Source: Flavobacterium agri
GTDB taxonomy: Bacteria > Bacteroidota > Bacteroidia > Flavobacteriales > Flavobacteriaceae
Length of the DNA stretch: 64,000 nt
Assembly (NCBI RefSeq): GCF_013401995.1
Contig: NZ_JACBJI010000003.1
Span: forward strand, 496,001 to 560,000
Direction: 5' to 3'
Positions 9,039-17,726 of the stretch are shown here, in pieces (within the stretch, counting starts at the first letter, position 1; each line of letters starts with the position of its first letter). Both the position numbers and the translations under genes were made by a program. The notes below the pieces were generated by a model. It did no database searches. It saw only the letters and a list, made by a program, of their open reading frames with translations, and was not told the DNA's origin.

Positions 9039-9407
9039 TTATTTTATCGTTGCGAGCAACGTCTGTATTTCGGTGAATTGCTGTTTCAGTTCGGTTGCCG
9101 ATGCCTGCGATTTCGCTTTGCGGTCAAGGGCTTCCACTTTTACAGAAAGTTGGTTTACGGCTTCTTCGGTTTTCTTGTTCTTGAAGTTCGCCGGAGCTTC
9201 GGACGCCTTGAGTTGCTGAACTTGTTGCATCAATGTTTCGGTGAACGAAAAAGCGTGCGGGTTGTTTTGCTCGAGGTTCAGATTGATCCTGGCGGCGACT
9301 TCTTTTACGTCGTTGAGTTTCGGCCAATTGGTTTTTGCGGTCTGAGCCGATGCGAAGCTTACCGTGAGGAACAAGGCAATAAACGCGAGAGTTTTGATGT
9401 GTTTCAT
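9039..9407 (-). CDS. Small exported helical protein, unknown function
   Basis: 122 residues: signal peptide MKHIKTLAFIALFLTVSFASAQ (cleavage after ASA), then a mature domain of about 100 residues that looks entirely alpha-helical with heptad-like spacing (NDVKEVAARINLNLEQN, LMQQVQQLKASEAP, EAVNQLSVKVEALDRKAKSQ, ELKQQFTEIQTLL). No cysteines, no recognised family. Probably a periplasmic helical bundle. It stands alone between terminators. Confidence 0.7.
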   Translation of the reverse strand: MKHIKTLAFIALFLTVSFASAQTAKTNWPKLNDVKEVAARINLNLEQNNPHAFSFTETLMQQVQQLKASEAPANFKNKKTEEAVNQLSVKVEALDRKAKSQASATELKQQFTEIQTLLATIK

Positions 9408-9496
9408 GGTTTAGTTGAGTTTTTTATAGCATTCAAATATAACAATTTATTCTATTCGGCCAAGTATCAAATGAGTAAGTGCACCCACGTGATGTC

Positions 9497-10684
9497 TCAC
9501 AGTATTTTGTAGGTAAGCTGAAGGCCATACGAACTGTAATCGCCAGACCAATATGGGTCGTTTATGAGTTCTCGCTTGGAATTGTATCGCAATTCGATGC
9601 CGAACCTGTTCATCGCAAAGCCGGCTCCGACAAAAACGCTCGACGTCCTCCTGAATTCTACATTGAGCGTGCCCGATCCTGTTTTGTAGGCAATGCCGGA
9701 ATCCGACAGAAGCGAGCCGAACGCATATCCCAAATTCAAGAACAACCTGCTTTTTGGTGTCAGATAGAAATGATGGCGTATACCCACGGGAATTTCGACG
9801 AATTTATAGGTAGCGGTGGCAGAAGCGTCAGGTGTTTCGTATTTGCCTTCATACGACTGGAAATTCGGCGCCAAAAAAACCGACCACTTGTTTTTGTTGA
9901 AGGCAAACATATATTCGGCCTCAACGCCTATTACAGGAACGGCTTTTTGTTCGAACTCGCCTTCGGTCGTGGTGAAATAGCGGTATTTGAAATCGAGTTT
10001 CGAGAAATTGACTCCGGCTACGATCTTAAGGTTGAGACCTCCGTTTGTCCCTTTCGCGTTTTTGTCTGTCGTTTTTTGTTCGTGTCCGGCATATTTGATG
10101 AATAGTTCCGAAAGATCGCGTTCGTTGTATGACAGGCGCTCAAATGTCGAGACCGGGAAATTTTTAGAAGCCATGAGAACCGACAATTGCTGTCTGAATG
10201 CACTGTTCTGGCCAATCGTCGCTGCATCTTTGCGATACTCCTTGAAAATAAGCTGCTCGGCTGTTGAATGAGGCGGCGAGCTTACAAAAAAACGAGTGGT
10301 ATTACCTTGTGTATATTCGTATAGCGTAAGGTCAGATTTTACGAGTACCTTAAGCATTGCCGTCGCTTTTTCCCATTGCGGATTTTTCGAATCGCTGAGG
10401 TTGGCAATGTCGGTAGGCGAGCGGTCCACAGAGGTCGTGAACTTTACGAATACTGTATTTCCGACCGAAAACTCGCGCATCTGGTCGATTGGAATCATAC
10501 GGGTATCGCTGTTTTCGTCTGATCTGAACTCGATCACATCCGGATTTTGGTTCCAGTCGTGGTTCTTTATGAAACCATTTACTTTGGTATTTTGGTTGTC
10601 GATGTAATAACCGGGTTCGAACCGGATTTGCGAAAAAGCCGAAAATGCGATGAAACACATAAAGGCAGGTAAAATTTTGTTCAT
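9497..10684 (-). CDS. Exported outer-membrane beta-barrel (porin family) protein
   Basis: 395 residues with a signal peptide (MNKILPAFMCFIAFSAFSQ). Residues about 25-200 form a soluble N-domain (GYYIDNQNTKVNGFIKNHDWNQNP, IDQMREFSVG). The last ~180 residues show alternating amphipathic strands typical of an 8-strand barrel (LKIVAGVNFSKLDFKYRYF, AEYMFAFNKNKWSVFLAPNF, IPVGIRHHFYLTPKSRLFLNLGYAFG, VGAGFAMNRFGIELRYNS) and end in the outer-membrane signature LTYKIL. Similar N-domain/barrel proteins are common in flavobacteria and have no assigned function. It is divergently transcribed from the TonB receptor gene. Confidence 0.75.
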   Translation of the reverse strand: MNKILPAFMCFIAFSAFSQIRFEPGYYIDNQNTKVNGFIKNHDWNQNPDVIEFRSDENSDTRMIPIDQMREFSVGNTVFVKFTTSVDRSPTDIANLSDSKNPQWEKATAMLKVLVKSDLTLYEYTQGNTTRFFVSSPPHSTAEQLIFKEYRKDAATIGQNSAFRQQLSVLMASKNFPVSTFERLSYNERDLSELFIKYAGHEQKTTDKNAKGTNGGLNLKIVAGVNFSKLDFKYRYFTTTEGEFEQKAVPVIGVEAEYMFAFNKNKWSVFLAPNFQSYEGKYETPDASATATYKFVEIPVGIRHHFYLTPKSRLFLNLGYAFGSLLSDSGIAYKTGSGTLNVEFRRTSSVFVGAGFAMNRFGIELRYNSKRELINDPYWSGDYSSYGLQLTYKIL

Positions 10685-10825
10685 GGTGTTCTGTTTGTTC
10701 GGCGGTGAAAATACTAAATATTCAACTTGGTCTCAATTCATCGTCCAAAATCTACAATTCGGTAAACTTTGTTTTCAGGTATCACATTGGCGATGCAAAT
10801 TTGTCCCGTAATCAAAACAACCGAC

Positions 10826-12988
10826 ATGAAATCGATCTTTACATTTTCACTTTTGCTTCTCGCTTGCATCGGATTCGCCCAAACCGAAATCAAGGGCAAA
10901 GTCACCGACCAGAAAGGCGAACCCATTCCCGGAGCGAACATTTTCATAGAAGGCGCTTACGACGGTACGAGTTCGCAAGACGACGGTTCTTTCGCGTTTT
11001 CGACTGCCGAGACCGGAAAGCAGACTTTGGTCATCTCGTTCCTGTCGTTCGAAACGATCAAGATGGAAATCGATGTGGCCACCTATCAGCCGCAAACCAT
11101 CAAGATGCGCGAAAGTGTCAATGTGTTGGATGCAGTGATCGTCAACGCCGGAACCTTCGAGGCAGGCGATAAAGCGCGTGTTTCGGTACTGAAGCCTTTG
11201 GATATCGTGACCACCGCAGGTTCGGCAGGCGATATCGTGGCGGCGTTGCAAACGCTTCCCGGAACGCAAACCGTAGGCGAGGACGGACGTCTTTTCGTTC
11301 GCGGTGGCGAAGCCGATGAGACCCAGACGTTCGTAGACGGTATCCGCGTAGCCCAACCATACGGATCGACCACGAACAATTTACCGACACGCGGTCGTTT
11401 TTCGCCATTCCTGTTCAGCGGTATCAGTTTTTCGACCGGCGGTTACTCGGCCGAATACGGCGAAGCGCTTTCCTCGGTATTGCTTTTGAATACGCAGGAC
11501 GATCCCGACCAAAACAAAACCGACATTGCGCTGATGACCGTCGGGCTCGGGCTTGGACATACCAAAAAGTGGGAGAAGTCGTCAATAAGCGTCAACGCGT
11601 CCTATATCGATTTGGCGCCGTACCAATGGGCGATTCCACAAAACGTGAGTTGGAACAGGCCGTTCCAGCAGCTTTCGGGAGAGGCAGTCTATCGCAAGCA
11701 CTTCGAATACGGATTGCTCAAAGTGTATGTGGCTTTCGATTCGTCTCGCTTCGACGTCAATCAGGAAAGTATCAACACGCCGACCGCGACACGCGTCGAT
11801 CTTCGCAACGACAATTTGTATTTCAACGCGTCGTACAAAGGCGATTTGGGGCGCACATGGCAGCTCACCGCGGGATTGGGTTACGGATTGGGCAAGAACA
11901 ACATCGGGCTTGACCTCGACGACGTGAAGAACACCGAAAATGCCGTACACATGAAACTCAAACTCAGTAAACGTTTTTCCGATCGCATCAAGCTCAACGT
12001 CGGAGGCGATTACTTCATCACCGATTTCGACGAATCGTACCAATTCTTCCAAGGCGAAAAACTCAACGCGGGTTACACGGCCGGAATTGCCGCGGCCTAT
12101 TCTGAAGCCGATGTGTACTTTTCTAAAAAACTCGCGATGAAAATAGGAGCGAGGGCTGCTTACAACGACCTTCTGCACGAATCGGTGTTGTCGCCGAGAG
12201 CTTCTTTGGCGTACAAACTAGGCAAGAAAGCGGGACAGGTTTCGTTTGCGTACGGCGATTTCCAGCAATCGCCCAAAGCCGATTACCTCAAATATTCCGA
12301 TTTCCATCGTTTCGACAACGAAAAGGCCACGCATTACATCCTCAATTACCAATACACGCGCGAACGCCAGACTTTGCGCGCCGAAGCCTACTACAAGGAT
12401 TATCGCAATTTGGTCAAATACGACGACGACGTGCCCCAATTCGATTCGAACTACAGCAACAACGGCTCCGGATACGCAAAAGGCATCGATTTGTTCTGGA
12501 GAGACGGGCGTACGTTCCGCAACCTCGAATATTGGATTTCGTATTCGTACATCGATTCCAAACGCGATTACCGCAACTTCCCGATCGAAGCCACTCCGAA
12601 TTTCGTCGCCAACCAAGGCCTTTCGGTCGTGACCAAATATTGGATCGAGGATTGGAAATCGCAGGTGAGTTTGACACATTCGATGGCAACCGGACGTCCG
12701 TTCGACAATCCGAACAAACCCGGTTTCCTTCAGGACAAGACGCGTGCCTACAACAATCTTAGCGTGAGTTGGGCGTATCTGCTCACACAGCAGAAGATTT
12801 TGTATTTCTCGGTCTCGAACGTGCTCGGAACGCAGAACGTGTACAATTATGAATATGCCAACACGCCCAGCGCGAATGGTGTTTTCCAGAGACGCGAAAT
12901 CACGCCGACCGCCGACCGTTTCTTTTTCGTCGGGTTCTTTTGGACCATCAGTGCCGATAAGAAGAGCAATCAGTTGAAGAATCTTTAA
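10826..12988 (+). CDS. TonB-dependent outer-membrane receptor
   Basis: 720 residues from the ATG at 10826, which begins a proper signal peptide (MKSIFTFSLLLLACIGFAQ); upstream in-frame ATGs lack one. Residues about 21-105 are a carboxypeptidase-like regulatory domain (KGKVTDQKGEPIPGANIFIEG...TLVISFLSFET), the N-terminal extension usual in Bacteroidota receptors. The plug domain follows (DIVAALQTLPGTQTVGEDGRLFVRGGEADETQTFVDG), then a ~490-residue barrel with aromatic girdles ending SADKKSNQLKNL. It imports an unknown ligand (iron chelate, cobalamin or glycan). No SusD partner is adjacent, which argues against a SusCD glycan system. No convincing promoter was seen in the 141-base divergent gap. 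Confidence 0.88.
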   Translation: MKSIFTFSLLLLACIGFAQTEIKGKVTDQKGEPIPGANIFIEGAYDGTSSQDDGSFAFSTAETGKQTLVISFLSFETIKMEIDVATYQPQTIKMRESVNVLDAVIVNAGTFEAGDKARVSVLKPLDIVTTAGSAGDIVAALQTLPGTQTVGEDGRLFVRGGEADETQTFVDGIRVAQPYGSTTNNLPTRGRFSPFLFSGISFSTGGYSAEYGEALSSVLLLNTQDDPDQNKTDIALMTVGLGLGHTKKWEKSSISVNASYIDLAPYQWAIPQNVSWNRPFQQLSGEAVYRKHFEYGLLKVYVAFDSSRFDVNQESINTPTATRVDLRNDNLYFNASYKGDLGRTWQLTAGLGYGLGKNNIGLDLDDVKNTENAVHMKLKLSKRFSDRIKLNVGGDYFITDFDESYQFFQGEKLNAGYTAGIAAAYSEADVYFSKKLAMKIGARAAYNDLLHESVLSPRASLAYKLGKKAGQVSFAYGDFQQSPKADYLKYSDFHRFDNEKATHYILNYQYTRERQTLRAEAYYKDYRNLVKYDDDVPQFDSNYSNNGSGYAKGIDLFWRDGRTFRNLEYWISYSYIDSKRDYRNFPIEATPNFVANQGLSVVTKYWIEDWKSQVSLTHSMATGRPFDNPNKPGFLQDKTRAYNNLSVSWAYLLTQQKILYFSVSNVLGTQNVYNYEYANTPSANGVFQRREITPTADRFFFVGFFWTISADKKSNQLKNL

Positions 12989-13117
12989 TGCTTCAGCGAT
13001 AGTTTCAATTCATCATCAAAAATCGACAATTCATCCACAATTAATTTTTCGACAGGCTTCATCAACCTAATTTTGATTCAGAAATAAAAACAAATAATCA
13101 ATAAAAAATAACCGACC

Positions 13118-13741
13118 ATGAAAACAATTACCACAATCGCATTATTCATCTGTACGCTGACGTTTGGCCAGAGCAAATACGAACAAGGGATGACAAAAGC
13201 CTTCGAACTTTGGGGACAAGGCAAAGACACCGAAGCTTCGGCCATGTTCGAACGCATCGCCGCCGCCGAACAAAACCAATGGCTCCCGAATTACTACGTG
13301 GCTTTCGTGAACACGATTTCATCGTTCTCGACCAAAGACCGCGCTACGGTAAGCGCCTTGCTCGACAAAGCTCAGAAAGCGCTCGACGTAGAGATGATCA
13401 AGAATCCCGAGAACTCCGAAATTTTGGTGATGCAGGCCATGATCTATACCGGATGGGTGGCTTTCGACCCGATGACCAACGGCATGAAATATTCGGGCCA
13501 GGTCATGGAATTGTACGACAAAGCCCAAAAACTCGACCCGAACAATCCGCGCGCCGTTTTCGGTAAAGCCGAGTATGAAATGGGTGGAGCCAAATACTTC
13601 GGTACGGATACCGCTCCGATTTGTGCCGAAATCAAACGCTCTTTGGAGCTTTTCGCCAAATTCAAGCCCGAGACGCCATTTCATCCTAAATGGGGACAGG
13701 ACAGGGCAGAAGCGGCAGCCAAAGAATGTGAGAAGAAGTAA
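13118..13741 (+). CDS. Exported TPR-like protein next to a LytS/LytTR system
   Basis: 207 residues: signal peptide MKTITTIALFICTLTFGQ, then helix pairs with TPR-like spacing (AFELWGQGKDTEASAMFERIAAAEQNQWLPNYYVAF; LLDKAQKALDVEMIKNPENSEILVMQAMIYTGWVAF; VMELYDKAQKLDPNNPRAVFGKAEYEMG). The DPNNPRA segment is a strong TPR-like hallmark. It lies 21 bases upstream of the sensor kinase gene on the same strand, so it may be co-expressed and act in the periplasm near the sensor; a partner or ligand role is inference only. Confidence 0.75.
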   Translation: MKTITTIALFICTLTFGQSKYEQGMTKAFELWGQGKDTEASAMFERIAAAEQNQWLPNYYVAFVNTISSFSTKDRATVSALLDKAQKALDVEMIKNPENSEILVMQAMIYTGWVAFDPMTNGMKYSGQVMELYDKAQKLDPNNPRAVFGKAEYEMGGAKYFGTDTAPICAEIKRSLELFAKFKPETPFHPKWGQDRAEAAAKECEKK

Positions 13742-13762
13742 TAAACGATTAAATTAGCCGAT

Positions 13763-15106
13763 ATGAAAACCAGTTTCGTCATCGTACCGCGACTCATCGG
13801 GCTAGGAACCTTGATTTTCCTGCTCATCAATTTCCTGAACATGATTTTTGGGACGAAGCTGGTCATCAACATCGGATTGTTGTACACATTCCTGTACACG
13901 CTGGTCTACACGTTCGGGCTTTATTATGCGAACGCTTTGGTTTTCTCGTATCTCGACAGGAAATTCCAGGACGAGCGGTTTTCGATAAAACGCATCGTGC
14001 TCGGTTTCGTGATGTCGTTCGTGGCTTCGCTGGCGACTGTTTTCCTGTTGCGCATTCTCGAGGACGTGATCATCGAACAGCGTTCGTTTACCGAGTACAT
14101 CGCCAACGAACGCGCAAGCAATTATGTGTTCGCGATCGGCATTACGTTCGTGATTACGCTTTCGGCTTACGCGGTCGGATTTTACAAGGCGTACAAGGAA
14201 AACCAGATCAAGGAACAGAAAATTATTGCAGGCACGGCATCGGCACAATTCGAGAGCCTCAAGAACCAGATCGATCCGCATTTTTTGTTCAACAGCCTAA
14301 ACGTTTTAAGTTCTCTTATCGAGGAGAATCCGGAAAGTGCACAAAAGTTTACGACTTCACTTTCAAAAGTATATCGATATGTGCTTGAACAAAAAGATAA
14401 AGAACTTGTAAGCGTAGAGGAAGAGCTATCTTTTGCCAAAACGTACATGAACCTGCTCAAGATGCGTTTCGAGAACAGTTTGTTTTACGAGCTTCCGGCG
14501 AATATACCGAATGCTGAGGCAAAGGTCGTTCCGTTGTCGTTGCAGCTGCTTCTCGAGAACACGGTAAAGCACAACATCGTAAGCGAGCAGAAGCCGTTGC
14601 ACATCAGGATTTTTGTTGACCGCGACTATTTGTGCATCGAGAACGATCTGCAGAAAAAGCAAGTGTTGCAGGATCGCAGAGGTGTCGGCCTTCAAAATAT
14701 CGTGAACCGATACGCGATCGTAACCAAACGCAGCGTACTCGTCGAAGAAAACGAAAAGACATTCACCGTCAGGATTCCGATCCTGACCAAACAAATAACC
14801 GTTATGGAAACACAATTCAACGCTCAGGAATCGAGCTATTACAATGCCCAGAAAAAGGTCGAGGAACTCAAGGCTTTTTATGGCAATCTGGCGGCCTATA
14901 TCATTTTTGTCGGCGGACTCATGGTGCTCAACCTGATGACTTCTCCCGAATACCTTTGGTTTTTATGGCCTGCGGGCGGATGGGGAATCGGCGTGGCCGT
15001 TCACGCGATGAAGGTATTCAACTACATGCCATTCTTGGGTAATGACTGGGAAGAACGCAAAATCCGCGAGCTTATGGACAAAGACAAAAACAAAAAATGG
15101 AAGTGA
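13763..15106 (+). CDS. LytS-type sensor histidine kinase fused to a C-terminal 2TM domain
   Basis: 447 residues. Residues 1-140 hold four transmembrane helices with no large external domain. A short coiled segment leads to the His_kinase region with the phospho-acceptor in QIDPHFLFNSLN (His173), then an ATPase lobe with N-box ENTVKHN (265-271) and RRGVGLQN. From about 352 on there is an extra ~95-residue 2TM domain (YYNAQKKVEELKAFYGNLAAY, WPAGGWGIGVAVHAMKVF, WEERKIRELMDKD) that most LytS kinases lack. The next gene overlaps its end by 10 bases. It should phosphorylate the LytTR regulator encoded at 15825. Codons around 14281-14460 are much more AT-rich than the rest. Confidence 0.9.
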   Translation: MKTSFVIVPRLIGLGTLIFLLINFLNMIFGTKLVINIGLLYTFLYTLVYTFGLYYANALVFSYLDRKFQDERFSIKRIVLGFVMSFVASLATVFLLRILEDVIIEQRSFTEYIANERASNYVFAIGITFVITLSAYAVGFYKAYKENQIKEQKIIAGTASAQFESLKNQIDPHFLFNSLNVLSSLIEENPESAQKFTTSLSKVYRYVLEQKDKELVSVEEELSFAKTYMNLLKMRFENSLFYELPANIPNAEAKVVPLSLQLLLENTVKHNIVSEQKPLHIRIFVDRDYLCIENDLQKKQVLQDRRGVGLQNIVNRYAIVTKRSVLVEENEKTFTVRIPILTKQITVMETQFNAQESSYYNAQKKVEELKAFYGNLAAYIIFVGGLMVLNLMTSPEYLWFLWPAGGWGIGVAVHAMKVFNYMPFLGNDWEERKIRELMDKDKNKKWK

Positions 15107-15417
15107 TGGAAACCGACAAATTCGAACAAAACCGCGAGTATCGCAAAGCGCGTAAGCAAGCGCGGGAATTGCGTGGGTTTTACATCCACCTGATGATCTA
15201 TTGCGTGACGATTCCGTTCCTGATCGCAATCAACCTGGTCTTCGTGCCCGAGTTCTATTGGTTCCCGTTTTCGGTTTTCGGATGGGGAACGGGATTGCTT
15301 TTCCACTGGATGGAAGTCAAGAAGTACACGCCATTCCTGGGGAAAGGCTGGGAAGAGCGCAAAATCCGTGAGTTCATGGAAGAAGAGAAAAACAAATACG
15401 ACAACTTTAAAAAATAA
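15097..15417 (+). CDS. 2TM domain protein (first stand-alone copy)
   Basis: 106 residues consisting only of a 2TM domain (PF13239): basic N-terminal helix (YRKARKQARELRGFYIHLMIY), two membrane helices (about 30-50 and 58-75, separated by FYWFPFSVFGWGTG) and the conserved tail WEERKIREFMEEEKNKY. It is closely related to the C-terminus of the kinase encoded just before it, and its ATG overlaps the kinase stop region by 10 bases, so it is translationally coupled. Role unknown; a membrane partner that dimerises with the kinase 2TM domain is plausible (inference). A second ATG at 15106 is an alternative start. Confidence 0.85.
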   Translation: MEVMETDKFEQNREYRKARKQARELRGFYIHLMIYCVTIPFLIAINLVFVPEFYWFPFSVFGWGTGLLFHWMEVKKYTPFLGKGWEERKIREFMEEEKNKYDNFKK

Positions 15418-15422
15418 GCGTT

Positions 15423-15749
15423 ATGGAATTGAACAACGATCCAATGGACCAAATGCGTTTCGATCGCGCACAGAAACGCGTGAAAAAGATAAGCGGGTTC
15501 TACAAACACCTTATCGTGTACCTGATCATCAATGCGGCCCATATCACGATGAAGGCAGTGAATCCGGACAAAGGCGAAGAATTCTTTACATTTTCGACTT
15601 TTTCGCTCGCCTTCTTCTGGGGTATCGGATTGCTGATGCATGCGTTGAGCACGTTCGGTCCCGGAGCCGTTTTGGGTTCCGATTGGGAAGAGCGCAAAAT
15701 CCGCGAAATCATGGATAGGGAAAAGAGGCAAGGTAAAAAGTGGGAGTGA
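15423..15749 (+). CDS. 2TM domain protein (second stand-alone copy)
   Basis: 108 residues, starting 5 bases after the previous stop. It has the same layout as its neighbour: MDQMRFDRAQKRVKKISGFY basic helix, two hydrophobic helices (LIVYLIINAAHITM; FFWGIGLLMHALSTFG) and the tail SDWEERKIREIMDREKRQG. Three tandem 2TM units (kinase C-terminus plus two free proteins) therefore share one operon, most likely by duplication. Function unknown. Confidence 0.85.
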   Translation: MELNNDPMDQMRFDRAQKRVKKISGFYKHLIVYLIINAAHITMKAVNPDKGEEFFTFSTFSLAFFWGIGLLMHALSTFGPGAVLGSDWEERKIREIMDREKRQGKKWE

Positions 15750-15824
15750 TTTTTATTTTTTATTATTTATTTTCATTGTTTATGTAGATGGGTGTAAATA
15801 ATTAATAATCAATTTTAATAAAAA

Positions 15825-16580
15825 ATGAAAACGATAATAATCGAAGACGAAAAACCGGCTGCAAGATTATTGCAACGCAAACTGCAAAAACTAGGTGTTA
15901 GCGTCGAGACGATGCTGCATTCCGTAGCCGAATCGTTGGAGTGGTTTTCTTCTAACGAACATCCCGATCTGATATTTCTCGATATCCAATTGTCTGACGG
16001 CTTGTCGTTCGAGATCTTCGAAAGCATCGACATAAAAAGCGCGGTGATATTCACTACGGCTTACGACGAATACGCACTTAAGGCGTTTAAGTTAAACAGT
16101 ATAGATTATTTACTTAAACCGATTGATGAAGAAGATTTAGAAACGGCCATCGGTAAGTACAAAACCCGTCTACCCAAAAACGAAGTGCCGAATCTGGACT
16201 TCGACCAAATCAGGAAACTGCTCGTGAATCCGTTCGAGAAAAGCCATAAGCAACGGTTTACGGTAAAGATCGGCCAGCATCTCAAGGTTGTGCCGGTAAG
16301 TGAAATCGAGTGTTTTTACAGTCAGGATAAGGGCACTTACATCCATACTTCGGATAATCGCGATTACCTGATAGAATCGACGCTCGAGCTTCTGGAAAAC
16401 GAACTCGATCCGAAGCAATTCTTCCGTGTGAGCCGCAAGTTTATCGTTTCGTTGCAGGCGAGCCGTGAAATCGTGTTGTACAGCAATTCACGCCTTAGGG
16501 TCGCACTTCCGACGTACAAAGAGGATGAGGTGATCGTAAGCCGCGAAAAAGTGGGCGATTTCAAGCAATGGCTCGGTTAG
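15825..16580 (+). CDS. LytTR-family response regulator
   Basis: 251 residues. The receiver domain (1-120) begins KTIIIEDEKPAARLL, has the phospho-acceptor Asp53 (LIFLDIQLSDG), Thr77/78 (FTTAYDEYA) and Lys98 (DYLLKPID). The LytTR DNA-binding domain covers about 140-250 (FTVKIGQHLKVVPVSEIECFYSQDKGTYIHTSDN ... FFRVSRKFIVSLQASREIVLYSNSRLRVALP). It is the partner of the kinase encoded at 13763. A 75-base AT-rich gap separates it from the second 2TM gene. Its TAG stop shares bases with the TAA of the convergent DUF2490 gene (TTAG, 16577-16580). Confidence 0.9.
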   Translation: MKTIIIEDEKPAARLLQRKLQKLGVSVETMLHSVAESLEWFSSNEHPDLIFLDIQLSDGLSFEIFESIDIKSAVIFTTAYDEYALKAFKLNSIDYLLKPIDEEDLETAIGKYKTRLPKNEVPNLDFDQIRKLLVNPFEKSHKQRFTVKIGQHLKVVPVSEIECFYSQDKGTYIHTSDNRDYLIESTLELLENELDPKQFFRVSRKFIVSLQASREIVLYSNSRLRVALPTYKEDEVIVSREKVGDFKQWLG

Positions 16581-17251
16581 AAGCCAAGTTTGTGATGCAA
16601 TGACAGCATGATTTGCGCTTTCGAGTCGTTCTCGAGCATTTGGTTCATCCATCCCAATTGCACCGCGAAATTATCGGTGATTTTATAACCTGCGCCAAGA
16701 TAGATGCGGTCGCGGTCGAACACGTTCTGCGTGTCGTCGGTCTTCTTGCCGTTGATGAAAATTTCGTTGTATAAGGCGATATAAGCCGTTTTCTTGGCAA
16801 GCGTAGGGTTGTTTAGCGGAATGTCGAGAAAAAGGCAATAGCGGTAACGGGTGTTGAAATCACGACCTTCCACAAAGCGTTGCTCATACCTGAAACGATG
16901 GCGGAAAAACAATCGCCACGCACTTTGGCTCAAAACCGCTTCTTCGTAAATCCTGTTTTCCCTTACCGGATTGTCCGGGGTTTCCTCGACTTCGGACTGT
17001 ACGAACGCATAACCCGCTGTCGCGTTCAGATTATCCAGAAATTGGTATTTTACGCCCGATCGCAACAGTAATTGCTGCATATCGCCGCCTAAATCGTGGT
17101 TGCGATACTGCGCTTCGACGTCTAAAGAGAATTTGGAATCCTTGGGTTTGATATTCCCGAAATAAATATACCAGGCGCCGGTTTTGTCGCTTTGGCTGTT
17201 TGCGGAAAAGGCCAGGAATAAGGCAGATAGGGCAAAAAACGTTTTCTTCAT
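16577..17251 (-). CDS. DUF2490 outer-membrane-like protein
   Basis: 224 residues from ATG 17251: signal peptide MKKTFFALSALFLAFSANSQ, then a chain of amphipathic strands ending HHKLGF, characteristic of the DUF2490 family (GAWYIYFGNIKPKDSKFSLDVEAQYRNHD, RFRYEQRFVEGRDFNTRYRYCLFLDIPLNN, DRIYLGAGYKITDNFAVQLGWMNQ). Predicted outer-membrane barrel of unknown function. An in-frame ATG at 17272 lies upstream of a -7-like box (17256-17263), so 17251 is the better start. It is convergent with the LytTR gene; the two stop codons overlap. Confidence 0.85.
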   Translation of the reverse strand: MKKTFFALSALFLAFSANSQSDKTGAWYIYFGNIKPKDSKFSLDVEAQYRNHDLGGDMQQLLLRSGVKYQFLDNLNATAGYAFVQSEVEETPDNPVRENRIYEEAVLSQSAWRLFFRHRFRYEQRFVEGRDFNTRYRYCLFLDIPLNNPTLAKKTAYIALYNEIFINGKKTDDTQNVFDRDRIYLGAGYKITDNFAVQLGWMNQMLENDSKAQIMLSLHHKLGF

Positions 17252-17255
17252 GCCG

Positions 17256-17263
17256 CAAAAATA
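17256..17263 (-). promoter_or_regulatory. -7-like box before the DUF2490 gene
   Basis: Minus strand TATTTTTG matches TAnnTTTG and lies 4 bases upstream of the ATG at 17251, implying a near-leaderless transcript. It helps to reject the longer reading frame. Confidence 0.4.
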
Positions 17264-17358
17264 AGCATTCATGCCTGTTTACAAAAGAACTGTCCCGGGG
17301 GCCGAGTGTTCTATTCGGAGTCCGGGACAGGTGTTTTTGGCGACTTGGTATCTCGCGG

Positions 17359-17541
17359 TCATTCAAATAGCGAGAGGATTTCCTTTTTCGTCTTGCCTAA
17401 TTTTTGTTGCAATTTTCCCCACATTTCGTCGTCTTTTCCTTCTTCGTAGGTCAAATCGTCATCGGTGAGTTCGGCATATTTTTGTTTGAGCTGTCCTTTT
17501 AGCTCGTTCCATTTTCCTTTGATTTCGGTTGAATTCGGCAT
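17359..17541 (-). CDS. CsbD family stress protein
   Basis: 60 residues starting [22 protein letters not shown]; the [26 protein letters not shown] core is diagnostic of the CsbD family (PF05532), small hydrophilic proteins induced by general stress in many bacteria. An upstream in-frame ATG (17595) would add 18 residues with no family similarity. The 17542-17726 gap upstream shows no other gene. Confidence 0.88.
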   Translation of the reverse strand: MPNSTEIKGKWNELKGQLKQKYAELTDDDLTYEEGKDDEMWGKLQQKLGKTKKEILSLFE

Positions 17542-17726
17542 GGCTTTCTGGTTTTGGATTTTACAATATTGACTTCTGTAAAAGTCCGAAAACAACCATT
17601 GTCAACCATTACAACATTCTGTTTTTGGGTTGCAGGATTTCAATTGTGTTTTAAAAATAATTAGTTTAAGTCGTTTGTATTAAATATTTAGAAAACAATT
17701 ATTTAAGTATTTGGTATAGATTTTTA

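Noticed and set aside
10826-12988. SusC-type glycan-import system
   Set aside because: The receptor has a carboxypeptidase-like domain but no SusD neighbour and is shorter than typical SusC proteins (about 1000 residues).
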